NCBI GenBank assembly: GCA_018894105.1
Contig: CM032129.1
Coordinates: 16,866,968 to 16,930,967 of the forward strand
Direction of reading: 5' to 3'
Source of the DNA: Jacaranda mimosifolia
Taxonomy: Eukaryota; Streptophyta; Magnoliopsida; Lamiales; Bignoniaceae
DNA: 64,000 nucleotides
Under the pieces are notes generated by a model that had not been told where the DNA came from, did not search any database, and saw only the letters and a program-made list of their open reading frames with translations. Positions 46,180 through 59,106 of the stretch are shown here, one piece after another. The translations under genes were made by a program, and so were the position numbers. How positions within the stretch are numbered: position 1 is the first letter of the stretch; the number at the start of each line of letters is the position of its first letter.

Positions 46180-47653
46180 CCACACTAGAAAACGCCACTT
46201 TGGTTTTTGTTAACTAGTTTTTCTTTCCGTAACATATTAATTATATTACTCCATTATCATTACCGAGTATAGCTAAGAGTCCGCATATGTTGGTGGTATA
46301 TTGTAAATATTTGAGAATCAGATTCAGACCTCCTGATTTAGAATGAAATGCTAATCTTAATTCCTACTTTTGTTCTTTCCTTGTTGATTGTCTTAATCGT
46401 TTTGGATTATTAGAGTAGCTAGATAGATCATAGTTATATAACTCCAAAGCAAAGCATCTCCACCTCATTTTCCTTCTCTTTATAGTTTATTGTACATTCC
46501 AAATCCAAACCGGTCCCCTATTATTTTGTGTCTCGTTTCCACCAACAGAAAAGAAAAGAAGAAAGAAAGAAAGAAAGATAAAAGTCAGACCTATTTAATT
46601 CCTTCTTATTTAAAATGTTCAGCAAACTGCTTCTTCCGAGCCAATATGGTGTGTGTAGTACGTGTGGATCTTTGGTTGAATATATACTTGCTTAATTTTT
46701 CCCAAGGGAAAATGCTCTAATAGATCTGAAATATGGTTAATTGGACATGGTGGTTACCTTTGCATCTCCTTTTCTAATCCACAGCTGATAAACTGTTCTC
46801 AAATCTTATTTTAGTAAAATAAATAATGTACATGAGTTAGTCTAGTCAGCAGATTCGACTTGAATTCAAATTGAACTCAAGGCATCATACCATGCTCACG
46901 ATCTTTAACGAATTGTGCTCAACCTTATTAATTCAAACGTTCAAAAAGTTATGAAGCTTTTACTTTTTTCGTTTTATAAGTAATATACTTAACTTTATTG
47001 CTTGCAATGGTGAAAATTAATGAACATATTATTTTTGTTAACAACAAAGATCAGAATATTGCTAATTTTTATTCTAATGATATATATTGACTCAGAAAAT
47101 AATATTTGTTCATTAAAATAATGACAATACTATTATAAAAATAATTATGTATTATAACAAAAATAAAAAATAATTTTAAAATGTTACAATAATTTAACTG
47201 ATTATATTTAACATTAATTCTGGTAAAGGTGGTGAATGAAGAATGCTATTATTTAAGATAACAAAAACTAATTAAATTAATTTAAATAGCATTATTTTTT
47301 TTATAAATGAGCTGGCCAGAGCTTCATGCTTCCAATGAGCTCAAGTTCAAGCTCAAACAGATGGAACAAGAGGCTGCGTGATGCAAAGGATATATATGAT
47401 AGCAACCTGAATAATTCAGACTTAGTGAATTGAACAAAGCGTCAGATGCCATTGCTTATGCTCTCGCATGTGAAGAAGTGTATATTTGAAGCAAAAATTT
47501 GCATGTCAATGGATGACAGATGGGGAAAAAGTACAAAATTCTTCCAAAAATATGTGAAAGACAGCGGAGGAAGGCAAAAATCTTCCAAACTAAAGACCAA
47601 GGGAACATCATATTTCTGATCCGGACTTTGTCGAGTTCTCGGCAACCCAATAC
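46180..47653. other. intergenic sequence downstream of DUF538
   Basis: AT-rich, with a GAAA-type microsatellite at about 46547-46580. Short frames near 46490-46720 and 47442-47756 show no domain. No RNA gene seen. Confidence 0.5.
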
Positions 47654-49262
47654 CACTGCAAGAAAATTATATATTAGAGGCATTAAAAAATGCCATTTAA
47701 ATAAAATTATAGTGATATTTTTACATATAATGACATTTTTTAGAAGTGTCATCTAGATAGGTGCAGCTAAAAATATGAATATTACTATTGTATTCTTTTT
47801 GTAGCATTAATAGAATGCAACAAGAAATGAATTAAATGACATGTTAAAATGTCACAAAAAATATATTAAATGACAGGCTAACATATCACAAAAATTGCAT
47901 GTCGTGACATATTAAAATACCACAATGAATCTCTTAAATGCATTATAACATACCATCAAAAATACAATAAATGACATGTTAAAATGCCATGAAATATTTT
48001 TAATGACATATTAACATGCCGCAAAAATATAGCAAATGATATATTAAAATGTTACTAAAAGATTCTTTCAACGACATGTTAGCATGCTACAAAATAATAC
48101 ATTAATGACATACTAAATATAACAAAAGATTTTTTAGATATATATGTTGACCTACCCCGACTCATATATCTATATATATATATATATATATATATTAACC
48201 TACACCCACTTCCCAATTGTGAGACTCCAACATGGCCCAACTGATCTTTATAAATTCGAACTCATGACCATCTGTTTGCAAGAATATGAGTTTACTATCA
48301 AGCTATCCATCAATGTTCAATATGATTAAAAATATTAATTTATTTGTATAGTTTGGAAGTACATTTACTCAATTATTTAAATATATGCATATGCTCAAAT
48401 TTATTATATAAAATAATATATTTTAAAAAGTGTAAGAGATTAATTAATTTAGAGATATAAATTATCCAAAAAATAAAGGGACACAAAACATAATATATAG
48501 GTTAGGAGAGAAAAAATCGACAAAAACTTAAATTTATTATAATTTTCAAATATATGGTTAATTTAGTCAACACATTAATATAAATCAAATAATTAATCAA
48601 TACATTAATGATATATATATATATATATATATAAATTTGTAAAATTTTATAGTTATTGATATACCTATATATTCTTTATCTACTTTTGCGATATTTTTTT
48701 ATATTGCACCATGATCAAATTATGAATGACATTTTTTTTCCAAAAAAGGGGTATTGATACTAGTTAAATGCCTTCGACATATAGTTATGTTGGTTGTTTC
48801 AATAAAATGCCACTATGTTTTGACAACATTTATTAATCAATTGACACTAAATAGTATATTATAGTGATATTTTTTTGCTACTATCACTATATTACTTTAA
48901 TATATCACTATACTATAAAATATCATTAATATACTGATTAACTATTGTGGCATCTATTTCATTATATTACTTTTATATAGTGTTACTAAATAATTTATGG
49001 CATCTTTTTCAAATGACACCATAATTAAATAATATTAAAAAAATTTAAGAAAAAATAGTGGCATTGGTTGAATGCCTTGAAATACATTTATGCTGCCATT
49101 TTTAATCAAATGTCATCATCTTTATTTATAATTTATGAATCAAATGCCGCTAAATATTGTAATATAGTGGCATTTTTCAATAATTATGACTATATTACTC
49201 TTGTGAGTCACTATGCTTGTTAAGTTGCATTTTTGTCATTTAATTCATATAATTTTCCCTTA
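47654..49262. mobile_element. small CACTA-like element, right end truncated
   Basis: The left end CACTGCAAGAAAATTATATA is a typical plant CACTA-type terminus. The right end (ATATAATTTTCCCTTA, 49247-49262) mirrors AAAATTATAT of the left end but lacks the terminal CAGTG. Between them are repeated subterminal motifs of the type ATGACATGTTAAAATG (left half, about 47840-48120) and GTGGCATT / TAGTGATATTTTT (right half, about 48790-49220). Non-coding. The missing terminal bases coincide with the proposed start of the Athila LTR, so the LTR element probably inserted or recombined there. Confidence 0.6.
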
Positions 49263-50439
49263 TGATTAATAGTAAAAATGCTTAACTGTCGAATTTTAAC
49301 TTTCATTTTATATTTTGTGAAGCAAATTGAAGATTCGAGCTAAATGTAGTTGAAAATTGAGTATTTGATATGCTTGGAGCAATTATTGCATTCCCGAGGA
49401 GACAAGAAATGGAAGAAGGAAATAATTTGAGTGCGGACGTGTTTTGGGAGTTGTACATTTTTGGAATATTTTAATTTATATTGTTTTAATTAAGAGAATT
49501 TAAGTTTCCCTACTTTGGTAGGACTCTTAATTAGTTTCCCAGTTGCATTAGGAGTAGTAGGCTATTTATAGGGAACTAGAAATCTTTTATAGGAGCTTTT
49601 GATATCTTTTCATTCAGCATATTTTATTTCCCTGCTTTGTTCTTCTCTCCATGAGTTGCTAAACTCCTTTTTCTAGCCCAAGGGATTATCGAAGTTTGGA
49701 TTCTTCTGTATTTGTGAGATCTAAATAATTGATTTGTATTTTTTATTTCTTGAGTGTTTATTTATCTTCTATTTTGATTATGAATATTCAGGTTTATTGA
49801 ATTTAGGGCCCAAATTTGATAGTTTAGAATATTTTTTCTGTCAATTAGAACGTTGAATCCATAATTATTTAATTGTTCTAATGCTTGTGACAAATAACAT
49901 ATTTATGTGTGGGGATATGCATGATTTATGTTATGTGGATAAATAATTTAGTCTAAATGAACCCCGCTTGTGTGTGTTTGTTGGCTAAGGTTGGGTCTCT
50001 CTAGTTTTTAATGTTATTGATAAATTAAATCCTATGAGCGTTTCTTCAGGGTTGTTTATTGGCAAGAAAAATAACTAACGAGCTTCTCTTAGTTATCGAG
50101 ATAGTAAGGAGAGATTGGTTATTAGGGCGTTCGAGTAACTATAACTAGTCTATTCAAGAAAAAGAGAATTTATCTTTGCATCAATGGTCAAATCTATCAA
50201 CCAAACTGAGATTTTACCTTAGGTTAGATTTCATTCTCATTGATTTCTTATTTGATTTATTTTACTTTTAAAATTATAGGTTTTTCATTTCATAAAAATC
50301 CCCCACCTTTTCTATTCTATTAATAAGCTTGAAAGAAATAAAATATAACAGTCCTTGTGGAATACGACCCTACTCACCACTGATTACAAATCATATCTTT
50401 AAAGTAGAAATTTATTTTTGTTGGATTCGACATCCATCA
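49263..50439 (+). repeat. 5' LTR of the Athila-type element
   Basis: The right boundary is given by the primer site at 50445, preceded by GACATCCATCA. The left boundary (TGATTAATAG at 49263) is a proposal based on the abrupt end of CACTA-like sequence. About 1.18 kb. No 3' LTR copy was found downstream. Confidence 0.6.
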
Positions 50440-50444
50440 AATTT

Positions 50445-50461
50445 TGGCGCTGTTGCCGGGG
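50445..50461 (+). other. primer binding site (tRNA-Asp type)
   Basis: TGGCGCTGTTGCCGGGG differs by one base from TGGCGCCGTTGCCGGGG, the primer site typical of Athila elements. Confidence 0.9.
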
Positions 50462-50490
50462 ATTGGTATTAAATAATTTTGTTTCTTTTT

Positions 50491-51490
50491 ATGCCTAGAT
50501 CTTCTCGTACAATTGAACTTCAATACGATCCTGAGATTGAGAAGAATGCTTGTAGATTGCGGAAGGAGACTAGAGTGCAAAAAGAAGACAAATCGTCGCC
50601 TTTGGATCTCAGTCTAGATACATTCAACTTAGTCAGTTCTAGCGATTCAGAACAAGAAGAAATAATGGCTCATGAAAGAACTTTAAAGCAGTTAGCTGAA
50701 TCGGATTTGACTGAACAACCGCTTTGCATTGAATATCTAGAGTTAGAAACACCTTTTGAGTTAAAATCTGGGTTAATCTATGTACTACCCATTTTCTATA
50801 GTTTGGAGAATAAAGATCCCCATTAGCATTTAAAGGCACTTCACGTTGTGTGCTTGACTATGAAACCCCAAGAAGTATCTGAAGAGTAAGTCATGTTGTG
50901 AGCTTTTCTATTTTCCTTAGCAGATAAAGTTAAGGTTTGTTTGCTTTACATACCCCTCGCTCTATTACTTCCAGGACAGAAATGGCAAGATTGTTTCTTG
51001 AGAAAATTTTCCTTGCTTCACGTGCTAGTAGTATTAGAAAAGAGATAAGCGGGATAAGACAGAGAGATGTGGAGAGTTTTCACGAATATTAGGAAAGGTT
51101 TGAACAACTTTGTGCAAGCTGCCCACAACATGGTATTACTGAGCGAATTTTCATTCAGTATTTCTATTAAGGATGTTTACCGATGGAAAGAAGGATGATG
51201 GATGTAGCAAGTCAAGGAGCCATAGTGAACAAAACTCCAAGCGAACTAGAGAATTAATCTCTATAATAGCTGTCAACTCCCAACAATTTGGATACTCTTG
51301 GGACCCTTCTAGAAAGGTCAGTGAGGTAAATAATTCATCTCTTGAGCATCATATTTCCACTTTAACTTCTCTTGTTCAATAATTGGTTGTAGAAGTACGC
51401 AACAAATTAAAGCTAGTGGGATTTGCTCTAACGTTGGTCATTCTATGGATATGTATCCTACACTCCAAGAGGATTCCTGCAAATAAACCA
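50491..51490 (+). pseudogene. Athila gag, broken
   Basis: The ATG at 50491, about 30 bases past the primer site, opens MPRSSRTIELQYD. The frame stays open to a TAG at 50824; near there and in shifted frames the Athila gag core continues: HLKALHVVCLTMKPQEVSEE, AFLFSLADKVKV, then RKGLNNF. After a frameshift a later block (51230-51310) reads ELISIIAVNSQQFG. A degenerate zinc knuckle near 51419-51465 has ICSNVGHSMDMYP, in which the last Cys is Tyr. At least four breaks. The start was chosen as the ATG nearest the primer site that begins the Athila-like N-terminus; the upstream ATG at 50479 adds only MFLF. Confidence 0.85.
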
Positions 51491-51778
51491 TTGAAGTAGG
51501 GAGATTTCCTGGACCACCACAAAGAAAGTATAATTCCTACTCAAACACCTACAACCCAGGATGGAGGGATCATCTGAATTTCAGTTACGGAGGGAGACAG
51601 CAGAACTACCAACACTTCTAACAAAAACTACCTTTTCCACAACAACCATCATCTTTTAATACATGTATGTCTCTTGAAGAGATTATTAATTGCTGAGACT
51701 AACACTCAGCAATTTCAACAGGAAATGCAAGCAAGTATTTAAAACTTGGAAAACTAAATAAGTCAACTGGCCACCTCA

Positions 51779-52756
51779 ATGAGTAAGATAGAATCTAAAG
51801 GAAAACTGCCATCTCAGACAATTGTCAATCCCAAGCAGAACATTATCGAGATTACTTTGATGAATGATAAAGAGTTGAAGGAACCCAACAAGAAGACACG
51901 AGAAAATACTATCGTGGAAAATGTAGAGAGAGAGATTGTCATGCTCCAGGATTCGGTTGGACATTCACATAAACCAAATGATAAGGTGACAAGCTCATTG
52001 GTTGTACACCATCCATTTCTTGAAAGGTTCACTAAATCTAAAAGGTATGAAGAGGAAAAGAAGATTTTTGAAGCTTTTCACAAGGTCGAGGTAAATATCC
52101 CCCTACTTGATGCAATCAAGCAAATACCTCGGTATGCTAAATTTCTCAAGGAATTGTGCACAAATAAAAGAAAATTAAAGGGTAATGAAAGAATAAGTGT
52201 GGGGGAAAATGTCTTAGCAGTGATACAAAGGAAATTGCCCCCCAAATGCAAGGACCCAGGTATGTTTACTATCCCTTGCAAAATTGGCAATGTTGGAACC
52301 AAAAAGGCCATGTGCGATTTTGGTGCTTCAATTAATGTCATGCCTCTTTCTGTCTACTTTTCCTTGGATGTTGGTCCTTTGAAAGAAACAGGAGTAGTTA
52401 TTCAACTTGTTGATAGATCTTTTGTATATCCTGAGGGATTCCTAGAGGATGAGTTAGTACAAGTTAACGAATTGATTTGTCTTGCTGATTTTTATGTACT
52501 TAACATGTCTGAAGATAACTCTCCTAATTCACCACAAATATTGTTGGAAAGACCTTTCATTAGAACCTCTAGGACAAAAATTGATATGCATGATGGTACA
52601 CTCACTATGGAGTTCGATGGTGATGTGATTAAATTCAATATCTATGATGCCATGAAATATCCTAGTGATGACTTTTGTGTTTTTGTTGTGAATATTATTG
52701 ATACTTTGACTCATGAAACCTTTGGTTTGAATGATGATGATAATTTTGTGACGTGA
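51779..52756 (+). CDS. Athila gag-C/protease ORF, intact frame (325 aa)
   Basis: An uninterrupted 325-residue frame. Residues about 80-155 (PFLERFTKSKRYEEE, LLDAIKQIPRYAKFLKELC, ISVGENVLAVIQRKLPPK) are the typical Athila segment before protease. The aspartic protease core follows at about 155-290: GMFTIPCKIG, MCDFGASINVMP with the active-site Asp (Asp-Phe-Gly-Ala), ICLADFYVLNM and a PQILLERPFIRTS end. In complete Athila elements RT follows; here the frame stops at 52754-52756 and sequence typical of the element's 3' end (AGGCACTTTTTGGGAGGCAA) begins within about 50 bases. The frame may be open by chance or recent age; it lacks its upstream gag partner and has no pol, so it is a remnant. Confidence 0.85.
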   Translation: MSKIESKGKLPSQTIVNPKQNIIEITLMNDKELKEPNKKTRENTIVENVEREIVMLQDSVGHSHKPNDKVTSSLVVHHPFLERFTKSKRYEEEKKIFEAFHKVEVNIPLLDAIKQIPRYAKFLKELCTNKRKLKGNERISVGENVLAVIQRKLPPKCKDPGMFTIPCKIGNVGTKKAMCDFGASINVMPLSVYFSLDVGPLKETGVVIQLVDRSFVYPEGFLEDELVQVNELICLADFYVLNMSEDNSPNSPQILLERPFIRTSRTKIDMHDGTLTMEFDGDVIKFNIYDAMKYPSDDFCVFVVNIIDTLTHETFGLNDDDNFVT

Positions 52757-54135
52757 GGAATAGCTATAGCTAGCCAAAGACATTAAAGAGAGGCACTTTT
52801 TGGGAGGCAACCTAAACTTTCAATTTGTCTTTCATTTTTCTTAAAAGATAAAAAAAAATTATTTTTCTAGCATCTTTAATTAACTTTATTTTTTTGATGT
52901 TAGGGACGTCTTAAATTAGCCTGTGGGCACAGTTACTTCAGACAGAAAAGCTCTTCAAACTACCCATGCCCATGCTTTGTTCAAGGATCTCTTCTGGCAC
53001 GTTTGGATTATTTGACAGTAAAGCTCTTCACTTTACCTGTGCCCACGCCTTGTTCAAGGATTGGCACGTTTGATTTATTTGACAGAAAAGCTCTTTACTC
53101 TACCCGTGCCCGCGCCTTGTTCAAGGACTTCTTCTAGCATGTTAGAATTATTTGACGGGAAAGCTATTCAATTTACTCGTGCCTGCGCCTTGTTCAAGGA
53201 CCTCTTCTAGCACTGTTTGAACAATTTGACAGAAAAGCTCTTCAATCTACCCATCCCTGTGCCTTATTCAAGGACCTATTCTGGCATGTTGGAATTATTT
53301 GACAGAAAAGCTCTTCAATCTACCTGTGCCCACGCCTTGTTCAAAAACCTCTTCTGGCACATTTGAATTATTTAACAGAAGGGCCTCGTCTCCTTAGGGG
53401 AGTCCCTCTTCCACCTTTCTTAGGCATTTAATTCCTATTTTGAAACATTGAGGCCAATGTTTGGCTTAAGTGTGGGGGAGGAAAATGTGGATTCATTTTG
53501 TTTCAAACATGCATGAAATGACTCTTTATTCTTCTTATTTGCTTCAAAAGTGTGCTCTAGTTCTTGATTTGTTAATCTTTCTCATTGATCTTTTGCCTCT
53601 TTTCGATGCTTGTCCCTAAGGTAACATTTAAATAATTAGGTTAAATTAGGACACAATGTAAGAATGGCATGAATAGTTAAATCCTTGTTTATTGCACTTT
53701 ATCTTGTTGCCTTGTTGGTTAATTTGGATAAAAGATGTATTTGGATTTGCCTTGATGAACATATTTGGATTGTATTGTTGAGTTGAATGTACTAAGACAA
53801 AGAAGATGACTAGGTTTGACCATTTAACCCCTTCAAAAAAAAAAGCACTGGCTTGATTACTCCGCTAATCACTAAAATAAAGTGATTATAAGTAGGGGTA
53901 ATGACCATCTAGGTTTGTGACCGGTTGACCAACTGGGTGTATTCATCACCAATGTTTGTATTAGGGTAAAAAGGTCGGATGACATTCTAGACAAATTGTG
54001 GCCAGCTGAGTAATCGGGTGCATTCATTATCAATGTTTGTATTTGCGTAAAAAGGTTAGTCTACGCGCTGAATTTGGTCCCAAAAGGAGGGGGGGAGTGA
54101 TCAAATAAGGTTTTTCCTTTCATCCTTTATGTTTT
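52757..54135 (+). other. 3' untranslated region / tail of the Athila element
   Basis: Begins with the TTGGGAGGCAACC block and contains the minisatellite at 52941-53373. It then has ACATTGAGGCCAATGTTTGG followed by AAGTGTGGGGGAGG (about 53442-53483), a landmark of Athila 3' regions. Near 54085 a second purine run (AAAAGGAGGGGGGGAGTGA) is the likelier polypurine tract. No match to the 5' LTR follows, so the 3' LTR is lost or replaced. Confidence 0.65.
52941..53373 (+). repeat. 73-bp minisatellite, six units
   Basis: Units start GACAGAAAAGCTCTTCAA (or variants) at 52941, 53014, 53081, 53154, 53228 and 53301, with a seventh start decayed at 53374. Each continues CCCGTGCCCACGCCTTGTTC and TTCTGGCAC. 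One unit is 67 bases, the rest 73-74. Confidence 0.95.
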
Positions 54136-54189
54136 CGTGCATTTGACTTGCTATTTTTCCCTAAAAATGTGATATCGTTATACTACATG

Positions 54190-56688
54190 CACGACAAACC
54201 GAGCAGCCTAGCCACCAAAAATTTGGACTAAAAACTGGCTGACGGTGGAGGTTGATGGGTTTCCATTTTCCAATGATCAAGTTAGGTTCTGAGGTATGTG
54301 TTTTGTAGAAATTAGCTCGAGGAGTAGATAGGTACCATTAGTTTTTAGTTTGAGCGACAGACGGTGGCGGAATTGGAAGAATACTGACGTGGCGAAAGTA
54401 GCGGAATAGTGGCATTTTTGATCAATTTAACCTCAATTCAGTGGCAGAAGAGAAAATTGACTCGGGCATTGTATTTGTTGACTTGAGACTAAGCTTTTGG
54501 TGGTATTGGTGAGCCTCTCCGACGGCGGCGAAGAGATAGTTTCTTCAGCTTGTCGCAACAATCGTGACGGTGTGTGCAGTTTATTATTTTGAGGCTTCTA
54601 TTGCAGGATTTTAGGTAAAAGGAAAAGAGAAGGGTTATGCTTATATATATGTGTATACACTCATGTTATACATTATTTCCATAAGATATGTATCATGCCA
54701 AAGAGTGGAGAATGGACATGCGATTGATATATATATATATATATTCCTATGCAAGGATTATTATATCGTTTAGTGGAACTCGATTATGTCATATTATATT
54801 GTTAACTTGAATTGAATATGTTTACTAAAGATTTAAGTTTTAATTGAGGATTACATGCATTGGAAACCTTAGTAGTGATAATTGGGTAAATTTGTGATGA
54901 TTGGACTCTTATTGTTGAGTTAAGATAATATTATAGGGACAATTATCTGATTAAAGACTAGATTGCACCCTACTATTGGAATGATATATATGCCTAAGAC
55001 TATTTCCATCTTAATCAGCTTAACTAGCATGTTTCATATCGATAGGGCCGATTAAATCATTAATCATCATACTAATTGACAAACTAGTGTCTTGGGACTA
55101 CTAATAGAATAATTATATTTATTTAAGGTCGAGTAAGATTGTGATCATGGATATATTCTTTTGGTTAGGTGTCGAAGAGTTGGGTCTGGCGGATCTGTAG
55201 ATTGCTGACTGTGGTAGCACTTCTGAGACTGTAGAGATGAGGGTCTACCAATTAGTACTTGCTTTGTAAACTTATTATATATTTGTCGAATCCTGTGAGG
55301 GTTGATCGACCTGGCTTTGATTACCTTGTTATTCTGAGAATTAATGTTCCTGAATTGTTTGAACTCCTTGATTGTTGGAATTCTTTATACTTATTTGTGT
55401 TTGTTTTGTAAACCCCTGTGAGGGTCTGCTAATCTGGCACCTTCCTCATACCTGCATGTTATTGTGATAAATCCCTATGAGAATTATTGCTTGTTTCTAT
55501 TCTACTGTCTAGAACTCTTATTATTTTATTTATTTTTTGTCCCCTGTACCCGACAGCCTTGCCGGCTAACCTCGTATTACTTGTTCATTTTCTATAAACA
55601 TGTTGATTGTTCAAAAAATCTTTTCAGCATATTTAAATCCATTCTATATATCAGTTATTTAGCTTTGATGGCATACTTGATTATTGGTTTTATCGGTCGA
55701 GTGCCAATCCTAGTGGAATGCTTGGACTATTTTTCCAGAACGGCCTTGCTGGCCAGTATATTAGATGTTCAGATTGTATCTTGTATATTCATGTTATTGT
55801 CTAAAGGTTAAATTTTATCTATTCGCATTATATTATTCTAACTCATGGGACATATGGGCGGTTTCCACTTGGAGGGACGCCATGGGCCCAAGGACTAGGT
55901 CCGGAAGACGGCTGGACGGAACGAATCGATGGATACAGGTCTTATGGCTAATAACCACATATGATCTTAACTTACAGGTAGTTGGAGGTAGCGAACTGTG
56001 AGTGACGAGATCCGGCATGCAGTCGACCATGCCATATAAATCAATTATTAGCCGCCAAGTTGAGTGCTCCAGAAAATGGAGAGATAAAGAGAAAAATTTC
56101 AACTTCAAGTTAAATGCTATTGGAAAGTTACTTTGTATTCATCAAGGAGCAATAAGGAAGGATGCCAACAGGCCAGCTAAATGTTTACATGTTTCACGTT
56201 TTTATGAGTCTAAATCTAATTTTCGTCAATCATGAACTGATTTTTTGATTTATTATCAATGACCTTATTCATTGTCATTGAAATTCAATATTTTTCCTCT
56301 ATCTCCTATTGTGTGTTTCCCTTACTGAGTCGTTAAGACTCACCCTCTTTGCTATTCTTTATTTTTTTCCTAGACAGGTCCAAGTGGGAAGCCAGGGTTA
56401 ACACTTTAGTTGTAAGTCATTTTGTAATAGATTAGGCTTTCTAATTGTACATGTAGTCTATACCTGATCGAAACAATTATCTAAGAGATGCTATGAAGAT
56501 GTTTGTATGAACCTTAAGATACTTGATTGTACATACTATGCTCTATGGAGTGATATTTTGGGTTAGTAAAGGTTGTTTTTCCTTTAAGTTGGTTAAATTC
56601 TTGATTCCCCAGTTATTATTTGATTTAGATTTCAAGCTTGAATTGGTGGCACCTCCGCTTAGGGGTCATCCTAAGTAGGGGTGCTACA
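54190..56688 (+). repeat. 5' LTR of a second gypsy-type element
   Basis: The right boundary CCTAAGTAGGGGTGCTACA (56688) precedes the primer site. The segment 55217-56688 is repeated at 59107-60578, both 1472 bases long. A TATA-like run (TTATATATAT, 54641-54650) lies upstream. The left end is uncertain. It contains three copies of a short palindromic motif AACCCCTGTGAGGGT (near 55289, 55411, 55469) recurring in the related LTRs. Confidence 0.7.
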
Positions 56689-59106
56689 GAGGTGGTGTAA
56701 GAGCCTAGGTTTGTCGATGACCTAGGCATTTGGGTATCATTGGGATTTGTGACTGACCTTTTGTTTAGATTAGATTAAATATGAATTTTTGGGTATCTTG
56801 TGTATTGGGAAGTTCCTGTGTGATTCAAGGACTCAAGATGAATTTGATCAGTTGATATTAGTAGGATGAGTTTGAGTACTACAGGTTGTAAACACTTGGG
56901 ATGGGGAAAACTTGAGTTATCATAGGATCTGATCCTAGGATATGGCTCTCAAATTGTAGGGAATAAGCTTGATTTTGGAAATACCTTAGATGTGTATACT
57001 TGAGTTAAGGGATACATAAGTCATGTCAAGATATGATTTTGGACTATTCACCTCCTGAACATGATTGAGACTAGATGGCATAGTTACGCTGGGTAAGGTA
57101 ATTACGACAATAGTAGAGGTGATTTGAATGATTATCGACAACATTGGGATAAGACGGGAGTTAGTATTTGATAGGGCATAATTCTCTAATGAAGCTTGAG
57201 GATGTCAAATAGATTGACGATGATAAAGAACGAATTTTTTTGGGAAATTGTATCCTAATCCTACTAATGGGAGTATGAGGTTTAGTTGTGAAATTAAGCG
57301 TAGGATTGAGTAGGATACAAACTTTTGGGGATAACATTCAACCTTAAGGAAGTGAGTACCTTGGGATGAACAAATTCCTGCTATGTACTTATAGAAGGAA
57401 AATTTGGTTATATGAGTATACAGGAAAAAAAATATTGTGGGTAACAGTACATTTAAGAAATGTATGATTATTAGGACTGAGTAACGTTTTGACTTATGCG
57501 AAGAATCGAAATCTGACAGCATGTAAAGGCAAGGGGTGACATGATGAAAAGCTAAGTATGATAGATAGAATGCCATTAAGAACAAGAGTGTTTGACGCGC
57601 ATATATAATTATGGCTTAGAAGGTATGATTATGATGACATGAGATATGAAAATAGGAAATTGAGACCATGGGCTATAGAAATTAAGAAATAATCAATGCC
57701 AAGAGGATATGTTTTCAGGGCAGCTAGTATATGATCCAGTAATCTAAGAATGACAAACATGGGGCTCTTTGAATTTCAAAAAGGTGTAATTTGGAGAAAT
57801 AACTCATGTTTGGACGTACTTCGCGAGATTTTAGAATTATAAAATGAAGATTCTCTTGACCAAAGTCGCAATTGATGATTTAAAAAAGTTATATGGATAG
57901 ATTAATATTGGATAAATTTGTATGGTGTAACTCGAATGATATAGTTATTGGGAAATTGGTTGTTAGTAACAATAGAGTTATAAGAAATCATTGAAGAGAT
58001 CAAACAAGTAAGACTAGACTGAGCAATAAGGTGTAATTGAGGACGCTTGCATTAGAAATATCCTGTGGGAGAAACCGAAGGTGATATTAGGTCTTATTTC
58101 TCCCCTGCTAGTAGATCTAAAAATAGAAATATTTTTGGTATAAACTTAGTGCAGTGGAAGGATGGATCTTATAACTCTATTGATGAGAAAATAAGGTTAG
58201 TGATCTTGGGAGTACAATAGAAACTATATAAAGGATAGCCATGAGGAATCTCTAGAGTTTTACCCCGCTCAATCATTGAAAGGATCAGATAAGTAAAACG
58301 TAAAGGGTTGGACTAAGGACTGACATTTGGAGTATCAAGTAACTTGATGACTAAAAGAAATAAGTATCTACTTATTTATCTTAGAAGGCATCTTGCATCA
58401 CCGATAAGAATCAGTAGAATAAAAGTAAGTGCTCAACAAAACCCATCATGTTCGAGAAGTTGGGAAATCTTTTCTTTATAAGTTATATAACCTAGTGCAC
58501 ATGTTTGGGGTAATTAGAATCAAAGTTAAGGAAAGGATATTATTGAATGAGAAACTCAAGGAGAAGGTGGGCCAAGAATTTGCCTTTTACTTGCAATATA
58601 GACATTATAAATTAAGATAAAGTTTTGGGATTGGTTACAAGGATCTTGATTAGGACCTTTAAATCTCTTAAAATTTGAGAAACTAGCAATATTATATATG
58701 TGTTTAGGCTATGATCTCGCGAACATTAAGGAAACGGTTCTATCAAGGTTATAGACAATCAAGTGTGACCAGAACATATATCAAAGTACAAAAGTTCTTG
58801 GGGTTTTCCAATTGATATTAATGGTATATCCCGATGTTTTCTAAATCAATAAGTGCATTGGTGAAATCAATTAAGGAAATGCTCGGTATATATATGCTTT
58901 ATAAAAGAAACTTGGTATATAAGTATGATCATGTATGCTTTTGGGAAACTTAAATCAAAGGATAAACTATTGTGCTTATGTTCAGGATTAATGAAATGTT
59001 AATTACTTAAATGAAATAGAGATATCATTTAAGAGTTGAAAAGAGAAATTCTTGTTGATTATGTATGCATTGGTAAATATGATTTGGGTCAACCAAAGAT
59101 TGACAA
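56689..59106 (+). mobile_element. internal region without coding domains (non-autonomous LTR element)
   Basis: 2.4 kb between the two LTR copies. No gag, protease, RT, RNase H or integrase motif is visible in any frame; the longest frames (57205-57585 minus, 58429-58620 plus) have no family features. Either a large-deletion derivative or a naturally non-coding element mobilised by relatives. Confidence 0.6.
56694..56706 (+). other. primer binding site of the second gypsy-type element
   Basis: TGGTGTAAGAGCC resembles the initiator-tRNA-Met site TGGTATCAGAGCC with two or three changes and lies 5 bases after the LTR end. Confidence 0.65.

Noticed and set aside
47442..47756. Possible small gene on either strand before the CACTA-like element
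   Set aside because: Frames show no conserved blocks or splice-supported structure.
52078..52341. Minus-strand frame opposite the Athila protease ORF
   Set aside because: Antisense shadow without family features.
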